From contig JAUTCR010000025.1 of the NCBI GenBank assembly GCA_030673895.1, positions 1 to 64,000 on the forward strand: a stretch of DNA of 64,000 nucleotides. The letters run 5' to 3'. A model generated the notes under the pieces. That model was not told the origin of the DNA and ran no database searches. It was given only the letters and a program-made list of their open reading frames with translations. Both the position numbers and the translations under genes were made by a program. Positions 34,057 through 42,632 of the stretch are shown here, in pieces. Positions within the stretch are counted from its first letter, which is position 1. Every line of letters starts with the position of its first letter. This stretch comes from Verrucomicrobiota bacterium JB023. Lineage in GTDB: Bacteria > Verrucomicrobiota > Verrucomicrobiia > Verrucomicrobiales > Akkermansiaceae.

Positions 34057-34647
34057 TTAATCAATCAAGCGCTCGCTCGAGGAGTCCTCTTCCGGCTCGT
34101 CAAAGAGGCCTCCGCCCTCTTCTTGATAGAGCATCTTGGTCAAGGCATCGAGGACGTCCTTCTTCTTTTCGACAACCTCTCGCTGGGCAGCGATTTCAGC
34201 CTCCAGTCGTTGTAGTTCGGCCTCCGCCTCAGCCACCTGTTGGGCGTTGCGCAGAGTGAGATAAGTATCCGCCAGAGTGGCTGCGATGCGTTGTGTGAGA
34301 GCCGAGTCGTTCTCCCGCACAGAGAGGATGAGCAAATCGTTACCCCACTCGGCGGTCATTGCCGCTTGCAAGCGGGTGCGGGCCTCCTCCCGCGACGAAG
34401 ACCACTGCTCCTCCAAGGCCAGCTTTTCGATCGCCACATCGAGAACCTCGGGAGACTCCAAATATAGCTCCTCCCCCTTTCTCCACTGCTCTCGCTCATC
34501 ATCCTCACCCTGATAGGACACATCCAGCACGGCCGAGCTTTCCCAGACCTTGGGCTCTTGGAGTTTGGCCTGAATGAAGACGACCCCTCCCGCGCCGAGA
34601 AGAAGGGCAAGCCCTGCGAGCAGAAGATAGGGCGGACGGTTCATCAT
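34057..34647 (-). CDS. Wzz/chain-length-determinant-like membrane protein
   Basis: A 196-residue protein with an N-terminal membrane helix (about 7-27), a periplasmic part and a long C-terminal coiled coil (about residues 135-170, ELQRLEAEIAAQREVVEKKK). The N-terminal third after the helix (residues about 35-130) has the pattern of Wzz/GumC-like polysaccharide co-polymerase domains (SSAVLDVSYQ, ESPEVLDVAIEKL, ILSVRENDSALTQRIAATLA). It lacks the second membrane helix, which is unusual for Wzz. It may organise envelope polysaccharide, which is tentative. Its 3' end faces metY with a 77-bp gap. Confidence 0.65.
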   Translation of the reverse strand: MMNRPPYLLLAGLALLLGAGGVVFIQAKLQEPKVWESSAVLDVSYQGEDDEREQWRKGEELYLESPEVLDVAIEKLALEEQWSSSREEARTRLQAAMTAEWGNDLLILSVRENDSALTQRIAATLADTYLTLRNAQQVAEAEAELQRLEAEIAAQREVVEKKKDVLDALTKMLYQEEGGGLFDEPEEDSSSERLID

Positions 34648-34693
34648 GAAAAAGAGTTCGACGCTGGGGAGAGAATACTAGAATCGTCTTCGC

Positions 34694-35176
34694 CTAAATC
34701 TCGAGCCAACTACGACAACCGCCGTACTTCCCCTTCGTGTAAGTGAGCTCAAGTGGTTCAGCCAGCTCCCGGGTCTCCACGAACGCGGCGTGGATGCTCT
34801 GCCCTTTCATTCCTTTCATCTGCCAATCGAAGCGTTCCCGAACCGTCTCTTTTGTCCAAATATGCTGAGGTTCGAGCGCTTCAACCTCACTCCAATCCTC
34901 CAAGGTCACTGCCCGTGTGACGACACACTCCCATCGCACGGGGACCAGGTCGCCCTCGCTCCATTCCGTGAGACCGTCTTCCCCGAAGCGAGACCAGTCC
35001 TCAGCGCGGACACCATCGCTCTGGGCATGAAAGCGGGTCGGGAAGAGCGCGAATCGCTCATGGGCCCAAGCAAAACCTTCCCGCCCCTCATGGATCCCTC
35101 CTTTTCGTAAGATTACGGTCTGTCTCCCCGCTGCGAGAGCCTCGCAGACCACCTGCCATTCTTTAAACGCGATCAT
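34694..35176 (-). CDS. DUF1802-family protein
   Basis: A 160-residue cytoplasmic protein whose opening FKEWQVVCEALAAGRQTVIL and RKGGIHEGREGF are the marks of DUF1802, a family of unknown role found in cyanobacteria and others. The middle FALFPTRFHAQ fits too. It is co-directional with ubiE upstream (gap 3 bp), so probably co-transcribed. Confidence 0.85.
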   Translation of the reverse strand: MIAFKEWQVVCEALAAGRQTVILRKGGIHEGREGFAWAHERFALFPTRFHAQSDGVRAEDWSRFGEDGLTEWSEGDLVPVRWECVVTRAVTLEDWSEVEALEPQHIWTKETVRERFDWQMKGMKGQSIHAAFVETRELAEPLELTYTKGKYGGCRSWLEI

Positions 35177-35179
35177 CTT

Positions 35180-35893
35180 TTAAGAAACTGTCTGGGAACT
35201 TCGTCCCGTGTAGATGGAGGCAATTCCCCCACTCAACGGAATCCAACGGGTATCGACCAGACCGTTCTCCTCGAACAGTTCCTGCATCGCCGCCCCGCTG
35301 GGAAACTTCTCAATGGAGCCAGCCAAGTATTCGTAGGCTGGCCCCTGCCCTGTCAAAGCCCCCGCAATCTTGGGGAGCACCTTGTTGAGATAAAAGCAAT
35401 AAGGCTTCTCCAGCGGACCTTGCGGCGTGGAGAAATCGAGAACCAATACCTGTTTGGCCACCCGGGCCATCTCCCTCAATCCCTTTCCCCAGTCCGCCAT
35501 ATTACGCAAGCCGAAGGCGACCGTCACGACATCGAATTCCTGGTCTTCAAAGGGAAGCGCCGTGCCATCCGCGACCATCGTCCGGCTGACTCCTCGACGA
35601 GTGGCATGGGCCAACATTTCCTCACAGAAGTCGGTTCCGATCACCTCGGCATTCGGGCAAGCCTTCTGGATCTCCAGCGCCAGGTCACCCGTCCCTGTTG
35701 CCACGTCGAGCACTCGCTTCGGTTCCCACTCGGAAACAATGCGGCCTACCTTCTTCCGCCAAAGGATATCCGTACCCGCGCTCAATACGTGATTCGTCAC
35801 CACGTAGCGGTCGGCTATCTTGGCAAAGGCCTCCTTCACGAAGCCCGCGTCCTGGCCTCCACTTCCCGCTTTCTCACGTCCACTCATCGTCAT
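35180..35893 (-). CDS. ubiE/menG: Demethylmenaquinone/ubiquinone methyltransferase
   Basis: A SAM-dependent class I methyltransferase of 237 residues for the last C-methylation of menaquinone (or ubiquinone). Motifs: VLDVATGTGDLALEI (SAM loop), VTVAFGLRNMADWGKGLREM and LVLDFSTPQGPLEKPYCFYL, then PKIAGALTGQGPAYEYLAGSI, all typical of UbiE/MenG. A Verrucomicrobiota host would use menaquinone, so MenG is the more likely activity. It overlaps the upstream GNAT gene by 4 bases (ATGA). Confidence 0.95.
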   Translation of the reverse strand: MTMSGREKAGSGGQDAGFVKEAFAKIADRYVVTNHVLSAGTDILWRKKVGRIVSEWEPKRVLDVATGTGDLALEIQKACPNAEVIGTDFCEEMLAHATRRGVSRTMVADGTALPFEDQEFDVVTVAFGLRNMADWGKGLREMARVAKQVLVLDFSTPQGPLEKPYCFYLNKVLPKIAGALTGQGPAYEYLAGSIEKFPSGAAMQELFEENGLVDTRWIPLSGGIASIYTGRSSQTVS

Positions 35894-36369
35894 ACTGGCT
35901 CAGGCAGAATATCCACGTAGATGCCCGGATCGCTACCGGGAATTTCCACCGCGCCACAGGCCTTGGCATAAAATTCCTTGGGACCCACCCCGCCGATGAA
36001 ACCGTAGGCATAGCCTGAATCCCGCAAGCCCTCGAGCGCCTTGTAGAGCAAAGCCTTCCCCACCCCCTTGCCGCGGGCGGCCTCCCCGACCCCGGTCGGT
36101 CCGAAGTAGCCCTTGCAGGTGGTATCATAACAGGCGAAGCCGATGATCTCTTTATCCAAGGTCGCGATGAAACAGCAGACTGGCTGCCGGGTCATCGCCA
36201 CCTCGACCTCACTGACCCATTTGGGAGAAAAGTGCTCTCCCACCCACTTCGCCACCAAATGCTTCTCGAAAACGTTGGGCCGCCGCAAGATGATCCCGGC
36301 TTCAGCCACCTTCTCATAGGTTGGCTCGACCTCAGGCAAGTCATAGAGCCTGACCAGCATGTCAATCAT
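35890..36369 (-). CDS. GNAT-family acetyltransferase
   Basis: A 159-residue acetyltransferase. The acetyl-CoA loop is GPTGVGEAARGKGVGKALLY (about residues 92-111), followed by LEGLRDSGYAYGFIGGVGPK. The N-terminus contains VKWVGEHFSPKW-like segments common to single-domain GNATs. It overlaps ubiE by 4 bases and leads that transcript. Substrate unknown. Confidence 0.88.
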   Translation of the reverse strand: MIDMLVRLYDLPEVEPTYEKVAEAGIILRRPNVFEKHLVAKWVGEHFSPKWVSEVEVAMTRQPVCCFIATLDKEIIGFACYDTTCKGYFGPTGVGEAARGKGVGKALLYKALEGLRDSGYAYGFIGGVGPKEFYAKACGAVEIPGSDPGIYVDILPEPV

Positions 36370-36466
36370 GCCCCCAGCCTAGCCATCCCCCTGCCCGCCG
36401 CAACGCCATTCCCCGCCATCTCCACCAGCTTGCTTTTGCCGCTACCGCTCGTATGATTCACCCAAC

Positions 36467-36781
36467 ATGCAGGAGGAGGACTTTCAAGAGGAACCGTTGG
36501 ATCCCGCCGTGGATCGGGCCACCCGCACCCTTGTTCTCCTCATCCTACTCTTCGGCGGAGGTTACGCCCTGTTGGAATTTGCCCACTGGCTCACACACGG
36601 TGGTTTCAGACCCTTCATCGTCGGCAGTGCCTTCGCGGCAGCTCTCATCTTCTTCCTCGTTCTCTGGGCCAAGTTGTTGTCGCGAGGGGTCGAAGTTCTT
36701 CGTTCCAAGCCTTTTGTGATTTCCCTCTGTGGCTTGGGAACTGCGCTGGGAATCCTCGTCCATCATTTCCTCATCGCGTGA
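36467..36781 (+). CDS. Small membrane protein (three helices), unknown
   Basis: A 104-residue membrane protein with an acidic start (MQEEDFQEEPLDPAVDRA) and three predicted helices: about 22-42 (TLVLLILLFGGGYALLEFAH), 51-72 and 83-103. No family is recognised. It is divergent from the GNAT/ubiE transcript and 146 bp upstream of the first FadL-type gene. A short palindrome AGTCT-TGTC-AGACT follows the stop but has no T-run. Confidence 0.7.
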   Translation: MQEEDFQEEPLDPAVDRATRTLVLLILLFGGGYALLEFAHWLTHGGFRPFIVGSAFAAALIFFLVLWAKLLSRGVEVLRSKPFVISLCGLGTALGILVHHFLIA

Positions 36782-36927
36782 AGTCTTGTCAGACTAACAA
36801 TCGAGAGGTGTTCAAGCCTTCTCAGCGTGACAAATCCGCCACCTTGTCTTCTTGACCTTTCCTTATTTTTAAAGGCAGAGTCTCCATCCTGCTCGATTTT
36901 TTCCATCCCCCGCGAGCGTTTCAACCC

Positions 36928-38253
36928 ATGAATACGAAACACACGTCTAGCGTTGGGGCGAAGTTGATTTGCTGCGCCCTTATGTCCCCAAGCCTCGAAG
37001 GTGCCGGCTTCCAACTTGCCGAGCGATCCGCAAGCGGTCTAGGCCGCGCATTTTCCGGTGAAGCCGCCATCGCCGACGATGCCTCAGTCATCGCTTCGAA
37101 TCCTGCTGCCATGATCCTCTTGGGAGGCGGATGGGATTATTCCATCAGTGCCTCCTACATCCGCCCTTCCGTTGACGTGAGCGGGGTGGCTACAGCCCCC
37201 GCCAGTGCGGGTGGGGTCGCGCTTTCCCCAGCCAAAGACAAGAGCGTCATCGATCAAGCCGTCGTCCCTTCCGTTTACTTGAGCAAGCGCTTGAGCGATG
37301 ACTGGGTCGCGGGCCTTGGAGTCTATACGACCTATGGTCTCAAGACGGATTACAGCGACAACTTCGCCAATCTGGCGGCCACCGATCATAGCGAACTTCT
37401 CTCCTTCAATATCAACCCAGCGGTCGCTTGGCGCATGAATGACCAATTCAGCTTTGGCGGCGGCATCGATTTCTTCTACGGCGAAGGCACCCTCAATTCC
37501 GCTGGCCCGCTGGCCCTCCGCCTTCCGCCCTCTCCCCTGCCTGTGGGGAACTTTCTCAATTTGGAGGGTGATGATTGGGCGGTTGGTTTCAATGTCGGGC
37601 TTCTCTGGGAAGTCACCGATAGGACGAGAATCGGCGTTCATTACCGCTCGCCGATTGAGTTAAACCTTGAAGGCCATGCGGACGTCGGAGGAGCCTTCAG
37701 CGTCATCGGTGCGAGTTTGCCCACCCCTGTTTCGGTCGCTCCGGGGCGTTACGATGCCTCACTGGATGTCAAGTTGCCGGATACGGTGGAGGTGAGTCTC
37801 TATCATGAGCTGAGTGACACCTTCGCGGTCCACGCCGACGTGCTTTGGACGAACTGGAGCCAGTTTGATTCCCTCGCGCCGCAGGTGCAGGGCACGGGGG
37901 CGGACGCCTTTGTGAATGCAACGTCGCTCACCAATGAGGATTGGGAGGACACCTTCCGCTACTCCATCGGAGCGACCTGGAAGGCGCGGGAAGACCTCAC
38001 CCTCCGGGCTGGCCTTGCTTATGACGAGTCGCCAGTAGGAGACGAGAACCGGACCCTGCGGATCCCGGATGGCGACCGCTTCTGGGTCTCCCTTGGCTTC
38101 ACCTATCATCTCAGTGAGAGCTACAATCTGGACTTTGGCTACACCCACATCTTCGCGGATCCGAATCAAATCGACGCAAACGAATCGTTCTTCACCGGAG
38201 AGGCTGAGGGTGACGTGGACCTCGTCTCCATTGGTCTGAGCGGCTCGTTTTAA
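36928..38253 (+). CDS. OmpP1/FadL-family outer-membrane protein 1
   Basis: A 441-residue beta-barrel transporter for hydrophobic compounds. The N-terminus is unusual but has the family hallmark AGFQLAERSASGLGRAFSGE, the hatch-type start of FadL proteins (N-terminal plug). The end YNLDFGYTHIF and the terminal Phe (GLSGSF) fit outer-membrane insertion. The signal peptide is weakly hydrophobic (MNTKHTSSVGAKLICCALMSP). A second FadL-type gene follows. Confidence 0.88.
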   Translation: MNTKHTSSVGAKLICCALMSPSLEGAGFQLAERSASGLGRAFSGEAAIADDASVIASNPAAMILLGGGWDYSISASYIRPSVDVSGVATAPASAGGVALSPAKDKSVIDQAVVPSVYLSKRLSDDWVAGLGVYTTYGLKTDYSDNFANLAATDHSELLSFNINPAVAWRMNDQFSFGGGIDFFYGEGTLNSAGPLALRLPPSPLPVGNFLNLEGDDWAVGFNVGLLWEVTDRTRIGVHYRSPIELNLEGHADVGGAFSVIGASLPTPVSVAPGRYDASLDVKLPDTVEVSLYHELSDTFAVHADVLWTNWSQFDSLAPQVQGTGADAFVNATSLTNEDWEDTFRYSIGATWKAREDLTLRAGLAYDESPVGDENRTLRIPDGDRFWVSLGFTYHLSESYNLDFGYTHIFADPNQIDANESFFTGEAEGDVDLVSIGLSGSF

Positions 38254-38267
38254 ACAGTCTGTCAAGG

Positions 38268-38285
38268 TGTGCGGACACATTTTTT
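38268..38285 (+). terminator. Weak hairpin with T-run after the first fadL-like gene
   Basis: TGTG-CGGA-CACA (38268-38279) followed by TTTTTT (38280-38285) is a short stem with a T-tract directly after the first FadL-type gene. The stem is only 4-5 bp, so termination would be partial. Confidence 0.4.
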
Positions 38286-38319
38286 CATTTTCTCAAGCAA
38301 TTAAGGAGTCTTAACTGTT

Positions 38320-38385
38320 ATGCCTCAGAGCGACGGCGACGAGTCCGCTACAGGGCCCGTCCGCCGGAGCCAGACCTTCGAGTAA
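38320..38385 (+). CDS. Candidate 21-residue leader peptide before the second fadL-like gene
   Basis: A strong ribosome site AAGGAG (38303-38308) stands 11 nt before ATG 38320, which opens a 21-codon frame (MPQSDGDESATGPVRRSQTF and one more residue) ending with TAA at 38383. Inside it CGGCGACG (38334-38341) can pair with CGTCCGCCG (38358-38366). The next true start is 38410. It could be a translated leader that affects the porin gene, or a chance frame. I know of no homologue. Confidence 0.35.
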   Translation: MPQSDGDESATGPVRRSQTFE

Positions 38386-38409
38386 TAGCATCACGCGCCT
38401 TCGATTCTC

Positions 38410-39570
38410 ATGAAAATGTCACCTATCCGCATCCTTGGTTTGTCGCTTCTGCTTCCTCATGCTGTGGAAGCGAACGGCTTCTTCGTCACTAGCCAGAGCA
38501 CGGAAGCGACGGCCCGGGGGGGAGCCTTCGTCGCGACAGCGGACAACGCCTCGGCCGTCTACTACAACCCGGCCGGCCTCACCCAGCTCTCCGCCCCGCA
38601 AGCTCAGGTGGGCGTCTATTCGATTCAGCTTGGCAACACCTACACCAATGGCTCGACCACGCTGGATGCCGACCAGGATCTCCAAGCGATTCCACATCTT
38701 TACTACGCCACCCCGGTCACCGATCGCCTCGCTGTCGGCATGGGCCTCAATGTCCCCTTCGGTCTCGCCACGGATTGGGGATCGGGTGCCAACAATCCCT
38801 TCCGCCAAGTAGCCACCACGAGCAAATTCAGCTATCTAACAGCCAGTGCGGTGGCAGCCTACGAGGTCACAGACCAGCTCTCCATTGGCATGGGAGCGAC
38901 GGTGAGCTTCGCCAATGCCGAGCTATCTCAATACAGTCCCTTGACGATGAGCGAGTCCACCTTGGAGGGAGATGGAGTCAATGCCGGAGCAATCTTCGGC
39001 CTTCGTTATCAACCGCATGAGCAGCACTCCTTCGGCGCGGTCCTGCGCACCGGCGGTCGATTCGAGCTTGATGGCTCAATCTCTGTTCTCGGTTCAGCTA
39101 GTCTCGCCTTTGATATCCCGACCACAGCGGCGATCGGCTATGCCTATCGCCCGACTGACAAGCTCATCATCGAGGCAAACGTTGAATGGGCCGATTGGGA
39201 TTCGCTCAACACTTACGACCTCAAGGCCAATACCCCGTTTCCCCTCCCTTCGCTTGCTTTCGATTGGCGCTCAGCCTTTATCTACGAGATTGGTTTCACC
39301 TATCAGCTCACCGATTCCTTCGCAGTCCATGCCGGTTACGATTACAATGAAGGAGCGATGACCGATACCTACTACAATCCGGGAATCGCCGACGCCGACC
39401 GCCATTGGCTGAACCTCGGCTTCACGCACACCCTCGATGACTTCGAATGGAGCGTGGGCTACCAATTCGGATTCTCCGACCACACCGTGACCGAGTCCGT
39501 CATTGGCACCAATGGGGATTATGAAGCGCGTCACCACGCCTTCTTCCTCAGCTTGCAGAAAACCTTTTAA
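38410..39570 (+). CDS. OmpP1/FadL-family outer-membrane protein 2
   Basis: A 386-residue porin-like transporter of the FadL family. After a signal peptide ending near AVEA it reads NGFFVTSQSTEATARGGAFV and ADNASAVYYNPAGLTQL, the classic FadL plug start. The barrel follows, with the C-terminal FLSLQKTF ending in Phe as in other outer-membrane barrels. It resembles the preceding FadL-type gene in layout but is more canonical. hprK starts 15 bp downstream and is likely on the same message. Confidence 0.93.
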   Translation: MKMSPIRILGLSLLLPHAVEANGFFVTSQSTEATARGGAFVATADNASAVYYNPAGLTQLSAPQAQVGVYSIQLGNTYTNGSTTLDADQDLQAIPHLYYATPVTDRLAVGMGLNVPFGLATDWGSGANNPFRQVATTSKFSYLTASAVAAYEVTDQLSIGMGATVSFANAELSQYSPLTMSESTLEGDGVNAGAIFGLRYQPHEQHSFGAVLRTGGRFELDGSISVLGSASLAFDIPTTAAIGYAYRPTDKLIIEANVEWADWDSLNTYDLKANTPFPLPSLAFDWRSAFIYEIGFTYQLTDSFAVHAGYDYNEGAMTDTYYNPGIADADRHWLNLGFTHTLDDFEWSVGYQFGFSDHTVTESVIGTNGDYEARHHAFFLSLQKTF

Positions 39571-39585
39571 GCTCACGAATTCCCG

Positions 39586-40536
39586 ATGAAACGCCAGGAA
39601 ACGAACTCCATCACCGTGGCTCAATTCCTGCAGAATCATCAGGAAGAGCTTCAGCTCCAACCCTTTGGCGAGCCCATTGGCTTGGATCGAGAAATCCGGG
39701 AGCCCGCGCCGAACCGACCTGGGTTGGCCCTCGCGGGCTTCTTTACTTATTTTGCCAAGAAGCGCATCCAGGTCCTAGGCAACTCAGAGATTTCCTATCT
39801 CAAGAAGCTTGACGACAAGACGCGGGCCAAGCGCTTTGAGGCTCTCTGCGAGCAGGAGCCTCCTTGCCTGGTCATTGCCCGATCGCACGGGCTCTCGACT
39901 GACCTGGCCCAGATCACCGCGCAACAGGGCATTCCGATTTTCAGCACGCCCATGGTCACGATGAGTTTCTGTAATGCAGCCACCCGCTGCTTGGAGCGCG
40001 ACTTTGCCCCCCGCACCACCATCCACGGCTGCATGCTGGATTACCGGGGCATCGGCGTCCTGATCATGGGGAAATCTGGAACCGGAAAAAGCGAGACGGC
40101 CATTGGTATGCTGGACCGGGGAGCCGCGCTCGTTGCCGATGACATGGTGCGCGTGAAGCTTCTGGGGGACGAGCTGATTGCCAAATCGAACGAGCTATCA
40201 CAGGGCTACATCGAGATGAGGGGCATTGGCATCATCAACGTCGCCAATCTCTATGGACTCTCCGCCATCCGTCCTCGCAAGAGACTGGACCTCGTCGTCA
40301 CTCTGAGACCCCAATCTGACCTAAACAACGTGGATCGCACGGGCATTAAACAAAAGAACATCGAGATCCTCGGTCAGAGTATCGCCAATGTGGAGATCCC
40401 CGTCGCCCCTGGTCGCGACACCGCGCGGTTGGTCTCGGTGGCCGCTCTCGATTTGCAATTGCGCAAGCTAGGCTACGATATGGCGGATGAATTCAATCAA
40501 CGTCTTCTCGCCAAGATGAACCCTAATGGGTTCTGA
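39586..40536 (+). CDS. hprK: HPr kinase/phosphorylase
   Basis: A 316-residue bifunctional enzyme that phosphorylates and dephosphorylates the Ser of HPr in carbon-catabolite control. The N-terminal domain (about 1-130) and the C-terminal kinase domain (about 135-310) are both present. The P-loop is MGKSGTGKSETAIGML, then VADDMVRV, and the HPrK signature IEMRGIGIINVANLYG follows. No PTS or HPr gene is in the window, as often seen in Gram-negatives where HprK acts with a small HPr-like protein elsewhere. Its place after two FadL porins is notable. Confidence 0.96.
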   Translation: MKRQETNSITVAQFLQNHQEELQLQPFGEPIGLDREIREPAPNRPGLALAGFFTYFAKKRIQVLGNSEISYLKKLDDKTRAKRFEALCEQEPPCLVIARSHGLSTDLAQITAQQGIPIFSTPMVTMSFCNAATRCLERDFAPRTTIHGCMLDYRGIGVLIMGKSGTGKSETAIGMLDRGAALVADDMVRVKLLGDELIAKSNELSQGYIEMRGIGIINVANLYGLSAIRPRKRLDLVVTLRPQSDLNNVDRTGIKQKNIEILGQSIANVEIPVAPGRDTARLVSVAALDLQLRKLGYDMADEFNQRLLAKMNPNGF

Positions 40537-40572
40537 ATTGTCTTGGACGGATTCCAAAGGCGGCACCAACAT

Positions 40573-42339
40573 TCACCGGTGGCGACTGCTTCGTCTTTCC
40601 CTCAGGAAAAACCAAGCGGACCACCCCGCCGCCACCATGAGACCGAGAGCGGGAAACCAATCGCCAAACCGTGCGTAGATGGTGCGCCCGCCCTCTTCTG
40701 GGACACGGACGGTGGCGTGAAGACTCCCTCTGGCAAAGGGTTTGCCCTCGTCATCAAAGAGAGCCTGCACTCGGCCCGTTTGGTAATCGACCAAGCTTCC
40801 GGTTGCGGAAACGACTCCAGTCACTCCCCGATTGGCCGAGCGCATCATCGGGCGCCTCAATTCAATCGAACGAAAGAGCGCGTTCGCAAAATGCTGGGCC
40901 GAACCTTCACTCGTCCCGAACCAGCCATCATTGGTAATGTTCACAATCACCTCGCGAGTCTCCTTGCTGAACTTCCGCGTGACCCGGGGAACGGTATCTT
41001 CGAAGCAAATGGACGGAATCACCGCGACATCCCCCCCAGCTCCTCCGAGCTCGAATCCTTCCGCGCCGACTCCCCGCCCCATGTTCCCCGGCCAGGCGAT
41101 ACCGGCAACTAGCTCGTAGATCTTCCCCGGGATCGGCGATGACTCGCTGAAGGGAATGAACTCACCGTAGATGACGAGATGCTGCTTCCGGTAAGAGGAG
41201 AACTCATCGCCCTCGAAGGCTGCCATCGTATTATACTGCTTCCCGCCTTCTATCGGCACCGGCTGCCCATCCCTCACCTCCGCATCCCACTCATTCAATC
41301 CTGCGATGAAGGTGCGCACACCGAGCGCGTTCAATCTCGTGACGACCTCCTCGGTCGGGATCGTCAACCAGCTGCGTTCGTCATTGGCTGTTAGAATCGG
41401 ATAGAGGACCACCTCGGGCCATATCACCCAATCGACGGACTCCAGCTCGACCTCTTGTTCCACCTGGGCGATGCGCTCCTCGTTGAGTTTCTCCACCGCC
41501 GCGAGTCCGGCCACGGTCTCCTCCTCTAACGCCTCAATGATCTCGTCCGGAGTCATCGCGGGATTGAAGGCGCTCTGGGGGACATCAGCCTGCACCAGTA
41601 GCACCTGCAGGGGCGAAGTCTCCGCCTTGTTGATGCTGCCGATCCGCAGCATTCCCAAGACAAAAATAATGGCGAGAGAGACCACGGTAACGAGGAAATC
41701 CCAATGCCGTTCGGTCCTTCCTTCTTTAGCCGTCCGCCAGACTCTCTTCCCGGCCTGCACGAGCACGGCCCCCAGAAAAACGGGGAGAAAGGACAGACCA
41801 TAGACGCCCACCAATTCGGCCCCTTGGGCCATCGGCAACTTGTTGTGGAAGGCCACCCCCAGACCATTCCAACCAAAACCAGTGAAAAGCCATCCCCGGA
41901 GCCATTCCAGCCCGGACCAGACACCCGCGTTCAAGGCCGCGAATCCGAGGGACCGCAAGGCCTTTGCCGCGGGCGAAAGCTCGTCCGGCTTGTTCGGGCT
42001 ACCGGCCCGCCTCGCGAAGGGGTTCCCTACCGTTCCCGCAAAGAGACTGAACAAGGCAAAATAGACCGAGAGATAAACACACAAGACGAGATAGCCAGCC
42101 CCGGCGACCGTCGCGATCCACTTCAAATTCAGGCTCCAGAAAACCATCCCAGACAGGAAGCCCAAGGCGAGAAGCTGACGCTTGCGCGATGGCCGACGCT
42201 CGCTCCAGAGAGGAGCGAGAAGGAGCACCGGAGCAACCCAGACGAAATCACTGAGCTGAAAGGGCGGAAAACAAAGAACCATGGCCAACCCGGCAAGAAT
42301 GCAGGACAGCCATGGCCAAAATCGCGTGAGAAAGGTCAT
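40573..42339 (-). CDS. lnt: Apolipoprotein N-acyltransferase
   Basis: A 588-residue inner-membrane enzyme that adds the third acyl chain to lipoproteins. The first half has about eight hydrophobic helices (residues about 10-235) and the C-terminal half is the periplasmic nitrilase-like domain (about 265-545). The catalytic triad is visible as Glu in VIWPEVVLYP, Lys in YRKQHLVIYGEF and Cys in PSICFEDTVPRV. A last helix follows at about 555-580. It is longer than the E. coli enzyme (512) by extra loop sequence. Confidence 0.94.
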   Translation of the reverse strand: MTFLTRFWPWLSCILAGLAMVLCFPPFQLSDFVWVAPVLLLAPLWSERRPSRKRQLLALGFLSGMVFWSLNLKWIATVAGAGYLVLCVYLSVYFALFSLFAGTVGNPFARRAGSPNKPDELSPAAKALRSLGFAALNAGVWSGLEWLRGWLFTGFGWNGLGVAFHNKLPMAQGAELVGVYGLSFLPVFLGAVLVQAGKRVWRTAKEGRTERHWDFLVTVVSLAIIFVLGMLRIGSINKAETSPLQVLLVQADVPQSAFNPAMTPDEIIEALEEETVAGLAAVEKLNEERIAQVEQEVELESVDWVIWPEVVLYPILTANDERSWLTIPTEEVVTRLNALGVRTFIAGLNEWDAEVRDGQPVPIEGGKQYNTMAAFEGDEFSSYRKQHLVIYGEFIPFSESSPIPGKIYELVAGIAWPGNMGRGVGAEGFELGGAGGDVAVIPSICFEDTVPRVTRKFSKETREVIVNITNDGWFGTSEGSAQHFANALFRSIELRRPMMRSANRGVTGVVSATGSLVDYQTGRVQALFDDEGKPFARGSLHATVRVPEEGGRTIYARFGDWFPALGLMVAAGWSAWFFLRERRSSRHR

Positions 42340-42431
42340 TGGGAAACGAGGTCGACGGCCATCCTAGCCCCCTTACCTGCCCTTGTCGTCTCTTAATCGA
42401 GCCGGCTCGGTGGCGGGCTCTTTCTACCCTT

Positions 42432-42611
42432 TTAGCTGAAGAACGATTTGCCTAAGAGCAGGCCTCCCAAGGCTGTGAGAAGACAGCCTCCGAGCGTGCC
42501 AAGGGTGAGCGCGGCAACCCCGCTGCTCCCCTCCCAGTCGATGAATCCTGCCGCAGCGAGCAGCAGGATTCCCACCGAAAGGAGAATGATGGAGATAACC
42601 CGTTGGGTCAT
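42432..42611 (-). CDS. 59-residue two-helix membrane protein after gspD
   Basis: ATG at 42611 to TAA 42432-42434 encodes 59 residues: helix one MTQRVISIILLSVGILLLAA, a short loop GFIDWEGSSG, then helix two in VAALTLGTLGGCLLTALGGL and a short end LLGKSFFS. It starts 21 bp after the gspD stop on the same strand. The hairpin-of-helices layout and clean codon use argue for a real gene. No family recognised; it may be a subunit of or accessory to the secretion system. Confidence 0.65.
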   Translation of the reverse strand: MTQRVISIILLSVGILLLAAAGFIDWEGSSGVAALTLGTLGGCLLTALGGLLLGKSFFS

Positions 42612-42632
42612 GATTTCTCTTCGCGCACCATC

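Noticed and set aside
41704-42396. A 230-codon plus-strand frame opposite lnt
   Set aside because: Low-complexity Arg/Pro/Gly shadow of the membrane half of lnt.
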